Assembly (NCBI GenBank): GCA_016293615.1
Contig: JAEDDX010000082.1
Span: forward strand, 1 to 9,592
Direction of reading: 5' to 3'
DNA length: 9,592 bases
From: Acetatifactor sp.
GTDB taxonomy: Bacteria; Bacillota; Clostridia; Lachnospirales; Lachnospiraceae
Below the pieces are notes generated by a model, which saw only the letters and a list, made by a program, of their open reading frames with translations, searched no databases and was not told the DNA's origin. Below are positions 5,972 through 9,592 of the stretch, piece after piece. A program made the translations under genes and the position numbers. The stretch's first letter is position 1. Every line of letters starts with the position of its first letter.

Positions 5972-7286
5972 GCTCTTAGAAACCAAGCAGTATACAAAAC
6001 TTCGTCAGTTTCTTTCGGAGTTGAATGACGCAGATATCGCGGCACTCATGGAAGAATTGGAAGAGGAGGACATCCTCAAGGTTTACCGCATCCTTCCCAA
6101 GGATCTGGCGGCAGATGTCTTTTCCTATCTGGAAGTGGACAGCCAGCAGGCAATCATAGAGTCCCTGTCCGTCAAAGAAGCGGCCAATGTCATTGACAAT
6201 CTGATGGCCGATGACGCCGTGGATTTTCTGGAGGAAATGCCGGCCAATGTAGTGGAGAAGCTTCTTGCGAACGCAAGACCCGACACCAGACAGGCTATCA
6301 ATCATCTGCTTCGCTATCCGGAGGATTCTGCCGGCAGTATCATGACTGTCGAGTATGTTTCTTTCAAGGAAAGCTATACGGTGGAGCAGGCGATCGAGCA
6401 TATCCGCAATGTCGGGCTCGACAGCGAGACCATCAACATCTGCTATGTGCTGGACGCCCAGAGAAAGCTGGTCGGAACCGTAGCACTGCGCTACCTTCTT
6501 TTGAGCGATAAGGATGAGATCATCGGAGATCTGATGCATGAAAATGTCATCGCCATCAATACGCTGATGGACCAGGAGCAGGTTGCGGCACAGTTCAAAA
6601 AATATGACTTTACCGCCATGCCCGTCGTGGATAACGAGGAACGTCTCGTCGGCATCATCACGGTCGATGATATCGTGGATATCATGGAAGAAGAGACCAC
6701 CGAGGATATGGAAAAGATGGCGGCTATCGTGCCCAGTGACAAGCCGTACATGAGAACGACGGTCACTGAGACCTATAAGAAGAGAATTCCATGGCTCTTA
6801 CTGTTGATGGTATCGGCAACCTTTACCGGAGCGATCATCAGTTCTTTCCAGGAGGCGCTCAGTGTCTATGTAGCCCTGACTGCGTTTATTCCGATGCTGA
6901 TGGATACCGGCGGTAACGCCGGAGGACAGGCCAGTGTGACCATCATCCGTGGTCTTTCCCTGGGAGAGATTGAATACGGTGATGTGCCGAAGGTGATCTG
7001 GAAGGAACTTCGGGTTGCCATTCTCTGCGGCCTGACACTGGCAGCGGCTAATTTTGCCAAATTAATGCTGTTTGACAGAGCCGGCGTGTTTGTGGCGCTG
7101 ACAGTCTGTCTGACACTTGTTGCCGCCGTTATGATGGCAATGCTGGTGGGCTGCCTTCTGCCCGTGGGCGCAAAACGGATCGGGTTTGACCCTGCGGTGA
7201 TGGCGAGTCCCTTTATTACAACCATTGTAGATGCATTGTCTCTGCTCGTATATTTCCGAATCGCAACCATTGTATTACACATTTAG
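5937..7286 (+). CDS. mgtE: MgtE magnesium transporter
   Basis: Inner-membrane Mg2+ channel that admits Mg2+ and closes when cytosolic Mg2+ is high. The 449 residues have the full family layout. The acidic helical N domain covers about 1-135, including the LLRYPEDSAGSIMT stretch that leads into the CBS domains. Two CBS domains cover about 138-200 and 201-255, the second with the AMPVVD and GIITVDDIVDIM signatures. A plug helix follows, then five membrane segments from about residue 284. TGGNAGGQAS (324-333) is the characteristic MgtE membrane motif, and Asp432 in FITTIVDALSLLVYF (426-440) matches the pore Asp of characterised MgtE. The start is fixed by AAGGAG 7 nt upstream. It has its own promoter and structured leader, and a terminator 38 bp after the stop. 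Confidence 0.97.
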   Translation: METWNELEELRELLETKQYTKLRQFLSELNDADIAALMEELEEEDILKVYRILPKDLAADVFSYLEVDSQQAIIESLSVKEAANVIDNLMADDAVDFLEEMPANVVEKLLANARPDTRQAINHLLRYPEDSAGSIMTVEYVSFKESYTVEQAIEHIRNVGLDSETINICYVLDAQRKLVGTVALRYLLLSDKDEIIGDLMHENVIAINTLMDQEQVAAQFKKYDFTAMPVVDNEERLVGIITVDDIVDIMEEETTEDMEKMAAIVPSDKPYMRTTVTETYKKRIPWLLLLMVSATFTGAIISSFQEALSVYVALTAFIPMLMDTGGNAGGQASVTIIRGLSLGEIEYGDVPKVIWKELRVAILCGLTLAAANFAKLMLFDRAGVFVALTVCLTLVAAVMMAMLVGCLLPVGAKRIGFDPAVMASPFITTIVDALSLLVYFRIATIVLHI

Positions 7287-7323
7287 TATACCTCTTTTTT
7301 GAAGGGTGTTCCGTCGTTTATTG

Positions 7324-7352
7324 CCTGTATGTCTGCTGCAGACACAGGTTTT
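7324..7352 (+). terminator. Intrinsic terminator of mgtE
   Basis: CCTGT-AT-GTCTG (7324-7335) pairs with CAGACACAGG (7339-7348) around a 3-nt loop, with a 2-nt bulge, followed by TTTT (7349-7352). The short U tract suggests moderate strength. It separates mgtE from the AraC-family gene. Confidence 0.72.
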
Positions 7353-7408
7353 ATCGGGAATACGATTCGAAAAAAAGAGTTACGCATCGACTGCAGGAGA
7401 AAGGTTTC

Positions 7409-8284
7409 GTGGAAGAAAAGCAACCGTACGAATGTACAGAAATTACAGAACTGAATCCTACTTTTTTATATACCTGGAAGGGAACGAGAGATAAACTGAC
7501 CTTCGAGGAACCGTTTCATTGTCATGAAGATCATATTGAGATGGCATTTGTTCTCTCGGGGGAAGGCAGATATCGTTTTGAGGATGGTGTTTTCCCGATC
7601 CGGGAGGGCGACCTCTTGATTATCAATCCGGGAGTGCGGCATCAGGCGCTGGCCTGCCCCGATGTGGGTGTTCCTGCCACGGAGTTTTTCGTGGGCTTTT
7701 CCGGAATCAGACTGGATGGATTGCCGGAAAATACGCTTCCCGTGCCGGGCGGCGGACATGTCATCCACACGGGAGGGGAGCTCAGACAGAAGCTTTTTAA
7801 GCTGTGTGCTTCCATGGATACGGAGAAAACGGCGTGTATGCCCGGCAGATATTTCATGCTCAAGGCATATCTGATGCAGATGCTGCTGCTTGTACTTCGT
7901 GACCAATATACGCCGGTTACGAAGGCAAAAGGGTATTCCTTTGAGTCTGTCAACAAGAAGTACATCGTGGAGCAGATGGTCAGCTATTTTGAGGACCACT
8001 ACAGCGAGAAGATCTCTTTAGACCAGATTGCGGAAAATATGTACCTGAGTCCGTTCTATCTCTCCAAGATATTCAAAGGCGAGACAGGAGATACCCCGAT
8101 CCGGCATCTGATCAACATCAGACTGGAGAAGGCCAGGGAACTGTTGGAAAACGGCTGTGAGGGCAGTATCCAGGAGATTGCGGCATCCGTCGGTTATGAT
8201 GATGCTTACCATTTCAGCAAGCTGTTCAAAAAACATTTCGGCATTTCGCCCTCACAGGTGCGTAAAAAGGCCGGGGAATCATGA
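7409..8284 (+). CDS. AraC-family transcriptional regulator with N-terminal cupin sensor
   Basis: DNA-binding regulator of 291 residues. The N-terminal cupin domain (about 30-110) has HCHEDHIEMAFVLSGEGRY (37-55) with His37, His39 and Glu44 in metal/ligand-site positions, EGDLLIINPGVRH (66-78) and His78. The C-terminal AraC domain (about 185-288) has two helix-turn-helix units: ISLDQIAENMYLSPFYLSKIFK (202-223) and SIQEIAASVGYDDAYHFSKLFKKHFGISPSQVRK (253-286), the second being the family signature. The start is a GTG at 7409 with AGGAG (7395-7399) 9 nt upstream; no in-frame ATG lies near it. Such cupin/AraC proteins usually bind small sugars or metabolites, but the ligand cannot be read from sequence. 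The next gene begins 27 bp later with its own AGGAGG, suggesting co-transcription and perhaps control of that gene. Confidence 0.93.
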   Translation: MEEKQPYECTEITELNPTFLYTWKGTRDKLTFEEPFHCHEDHIEMAFVLSGEGRYRFEDGVFPIREGDLLIINPGVRHQALACPDVGVPATEFFVGFSGIRLDGLPENTLPVPGGGHVIHTGGELRQKLFKLCASMDTEKTACMPGRYFMLKAYLMQMLLLVLRDQYTPVTKAKGYSFESVNKKYIVEQMVSYFEDHYSEKISLDQIAENMYLSPFYLSKIFKGETGDTPIRHLINIRLEKARELLENGCEGSIQEIAASVGYDDAYHFSKLFKKHFGISPSQVRKKAGES

Positions 8285-8311
8285 GAAAGAAACACAGGAG
8301 GAAATTCGTGT

Positions 8312-8980
8312 ATGAGATATTTTTTTGAATCAAAGATCGAGCAGAAGGAGAACGGATATATGATCCATGTTCCTTTTAATGTATGGGAGGTGGTGAAGCA
8401 GCGCGATGCGATTCCGGGAGAACTGATTCTGGACAATAAGATGATCGGCTGTGAGCTGCTGCCTCTTGAAAAAGGCAACTATGAGATACATATCAGTGAT
8501 GAAGATGCGAAGAGCTTCGAGCTTGGCGTGATGCACAAGATCCTGCTTCATATCCCGCGGACCCTGATCCGTATGGACCAGAACAGCCCTTACGATTTTG
8601 AGCATCCGATTCGAAAGATTGACAGTATGGAGGTGATTATCCAGCCTGAGGACGGTCTCTGCGGACAGGCCTGCGTGGCGATGATTGCAGGAGTGACCAT
8701 TGCCGAGGTCATCAGCATCATGGACTGCCGTGAGTGGCAGGCAACCATGGGCAGGGTAATTTCCGCATTGAATTATTACGGAATCGACCACAGCGATGTC
8801 ATCGTCTATACCGAGGGCAAACCGGCAGTGCTTCCCAAGTGCTGTGTCATGATGGAGAAGATGGGACGCTACTGTCATTACCTGGTGCACTTTGATGGGA
8901 AATTCTATGATTCCAACCTTGGAATTCTGGAAGAATATGATATGTCTAAGCTCCTTGGATATCTTGAGATCAAATGTTGA
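8312..8980 (+). CDS. DUF1905-like domain fused to a C39-like cysteine peptidase domain
   Basis: A 222-residue cytosolic-looking protein with no signal peptide or membrane span. Residues 1-85 resemble DUF1905, a small beta barrel: FFESKIE, MIHVPFNVWEVVKQRD (17-32), PGELILDNKMIGCELLPLEKGNYEIHI and a closing strand HKILLHI. Residues 105-222 look like a papain-fold C39-type domain. Gln111 and Cys117 in QPEDGLCGQACVAMIAG have the six-residue papain-type spacing from oxyanion Gln to nucleophile Cys. His189 in YCHYLVHFDGKFYDSN and Asp200 fit the later His/Asp pair. The family reading is mine from motifs; activity is unproven, and the domain could be a non-proteolytic amidase or binding version. AGGAGG (8296-8301) lies 10 nt before the ATG. 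It follows the AraC gene by 27 bp and ends just before a terminator. Confidence 0.8.
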   Translation: MRYFFESKIEQKENGYMIHVPFNVWEVVKQRDAIPGELILDNKMIGCELLPLEKGNYEIHISDEDAKSFELGVMHKILLHIPRTLIRMDQNSPYDFEHPIRKIDSMEVIIQPEDGLCGQACVAMIAGVTIAEVISIMDCREWQATMGRVISALNYYGIDHSDVIVYTEGKPAVLPKCCVMMEKMGRYCHYLVHFDGKFYDSNLGILEEYDMSKLLGYLEIKC

Positions 8981-8988
8981 CGGAGCAC

Positions 8989-9017
8989 GAAAGCCTGCCT
9001 GTATAGGGCAGGTTTTT
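8989..9017 (+). terminator. Intrinsic terminator after the DUF1905/C39-like gene
   Basis: CCTGCC (8994-8999) pairs with GGCAGG (9007-9012) around a 7-nt loop, flanked by AAA on the left and TTTTT (9013-9017) on the right. It ends the araC-type/C39-like transcript and isolates the groES promoter. Confidence 0.85.
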
Positions 9018-9060
9018 CTATTTCTAAACAAAGTATAAAATCGCTTTTACACCATGCGGC

Positions 9061-9100
9061 TGAGAAAAACGAAGAAAACATGAGAAAAACAGAGAAAACA
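9061..9100. repeat. Two tandem copies of a 20-bp A-rich repeat
   Basis: The unit TGAGAAAAACGAAGAAAACA (9061-9080) is followed directly by a second copy (9081-9100) that differs only by a swap of two bases (GA to AG), so 18 of 20 match. The tract is A-rich on the + strand and ends 34 bp before the groES -35 box. It could be an UP-like or bent-DNA element, a protein-binding repeat, or simple slippage. Confidence 0.75.
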
Positions 9101-9134
9101 ATAGTAAACAGCACATGAATCGCCCAGAATATGT

Positions 9135-9163
9135 TTGAAAAACACGGCATATAAACCTAATAT
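9135..9163 (+). promoter_or_regulatory. groES (groESL) promoter
   Basis: TTGAAA (9135-9140), a 17-nt spacer and TAATAT (9158-9163). Initiation is expected near 9170, so the CIRCE operator begins at about +7, the usual arrangement for HrcA-repressed heat-shock promoters in Firmicutes. Confidence 0.8.
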
Positions 9164-9175
9164 ATGATGTAACGA

Positions 9176-9202
9176 TTAGCACTCGCACAAAACGAGTGCT
9201 AA
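9176..9202. promoter_or_regulatory. CIRCE operator (HrcA binding site)
   Basis: A perfect inverted repeat, TTAGCACTC (9176-9184), a 9-nt spacer (9185-9193) and GAGTGCTAA (9194-9202), identical to the CIRCE consensus. HrcA bound here represses groESL until heat or misfolded protein titrates GroEL. Its presence makes a hrcA gene elsewhere in the genome very likely. Confidence 0.98.
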
Positions 9203-9238
9203 CAAAACCAAACTCGGAAAGAACAAGGAGGAATTGTG

Positions 9239-9523
9239 ATGAAATTAGTACCTTTAGGTGACAGAGTAGTATTAAAGCAGCTTGTGGCAGAAGAGGTAAC
9301 TTCTTCAGGAATCATTCTCGCAACACAGAATAAAGAGAAACCCCAGCAGGCAGAGGTTGTAGCTGTCGGCCCCGGCGGTATGGTAGATGGTAAGGAAGTG
9401 AAGATGGAGGTCAAGGCCGGCGACCAGGTCATCTTCTCCAAGTACGCAGGAACTGAAGTAAAGCTCGACAACGAGGAGTACATCATTGTAAAACAAAGCG
9501 ACATCCTGGCTATCGTTGAGTAG
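9239..9523 (+). CDS. groES: Co-chaperonin GroES (Hsp10)
   Basis: Forms the seven-subunit lid of the GroEL folding chamber in the cytosol. The 94 residues are the standard length. It begins MKLVPLGDRVVLK, has the mobile loop around 16-32 with the GroEL-binding hydrophobic tripeptide Ile25-Ile26-Leu27 (SSGIIL), the roof loop VGPGGMVDGKEV (43-54) and the C-terminal DILAIVE. A GTG lies one codon upstream at 9236, but the ATG at 9239 is preferred: it stands 7 nt after AAGGAGG (9225-9231) and gives the canonical N-terminus. It is controlled by the CIRCE operator and promoter directly upstream. groEL should follow beyond the window edge. Confidence 0.98.
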   Translation: MKLVPLGDRVVLKQLVAEEVTSSGIILATQNKEKPQQAEVVAVGPGGMVDGKEVKMEVKAGDQVIFSKYAGTEVKLDNEEYIIVKQSDILAIVE

Positions 9524-9526
9524 TGC

Positions 9527-9589
9527 ACATCCTTGAAGTGCAACGACGGGAAAGCTTGCTTTCCAAAGGCGGAAGCACTTCAAGGATGT
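9527..9589 (+). other. Long nested stem-loop after groES
   Basis: ACATCCTTGAAGTGC (9527-9541) and GCACTTCAAGGATGT (9575-9589) form a perfect 15-bp outer stem. Inside, GGAAAG (9549-9554) and CTTTCC (9559-9564) form a second stem closed by a CTTG tetraloop, leaving internal loops of 7 and 10 nt. It begins 3 nt after the groES stop. Only three bases of the window follow it, so a U tract cannot be assessed. It may be an attenuating or processing hairpin between groES and groEL, or a small dispersed palindromic repeat. Confidence 0.8.
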
Positions 9590-9592
9590 ATA

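Noticed and set aside
5976..6539. 187-codon - strand ORF opposite the mgtE N domain
   Set aside because: The + strand is an unambiguous MgtE; the antisense frame has no ribosome binding site or family resemblance.
7306..7494. 62-codon + strand ORF between mgtE and the AraC gene
   Set aside because: It overlaps the mgtE terminator hairpin and the start of the AraC-family gene in another frame, has no convincing ribosome binding site, and resembles no known peptide.
1..9592. CRISPR array, tRNA or rRNA genes, insertion sequences or phage genes
   Set aside because: Reading both strands I found no regularly spaced repeats, tRNA-like cloverleaf, transposase motif or phage-type gene. The only tandem repeat is the two-copy 20-mer at 9061-9100.

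Overview
The window looks like chromosomal DNA from an anaerobic low- to mid-GC Firmicute, most likely a Clostridia/Lachnospiraceae-type bacterium. The grounds are strong AGGAGG-type ribosome binding sites, a perfect CIRCE (HrcA) operator before groES, a clostridial class A penicillin-binding protein with a cysteine-bearing C-terminal tail, ThiN-type thiamine pyrophosphokinase, and the AzlC/AzlD and MgtE families. The organism call is an inference from gene content and style; no marker gene such as rRNA is present. Nothing indicates a phage, plasmid or transposon.

Layout. Positions 1-87 are a short lead-in. thiN (88-747, +) is followed by a strong bidirectional terminator. It converges on a leftward block (840-4959, -) that reads, in transcription order: a 901-residue bifunctional peptidoglycan synthase, a 94-residue protein of unknown function 22 bp behind it, a hairpin, then azlC and azlD overlapping by 11 bp. 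A 181-bp AT-rich divergent promoter region (4960-5140) separates this block from a rightward series: a YigZ/YvyE (IMPACT-family) protein, the magnesium channel gene mgtE, an AraC-family regulator, a two-domain protein joining a DUF1905-like barrel to a C39-like cysteine-peptidase fold, and groES at the right edge. groEL would be expected next but lies outside the window.

Most genes are housekeeping or transport functions with no single shared pathway: thiamine cofactor supply, cell-wall synthesis, branched-chain amino-acid export, Mg2+ uptake and chaperonin. The AraC regulator and the DUF1905/C39-like protein are 27 bp apart and look co-transcribed.

The least ordinary signals are regulatory or structural. 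mgtE has its own near-consensus promoter buried in the end of the upstream gene, then a leader of about 130 nt. That leader can fold as a three-way junction and carries a ribosome-bound-looking 39-codon upstream ORF that runs over the mgtE start. A 63-nt nested stem-loop with a perfect 15-bp outer stem follows groES. A near-perfect pair of 20-bp tandem repeats lies before the groES promoter. The cysteine-peptidase-like fusion protein has a complete candidate Gln/Cys/His/Asp set.
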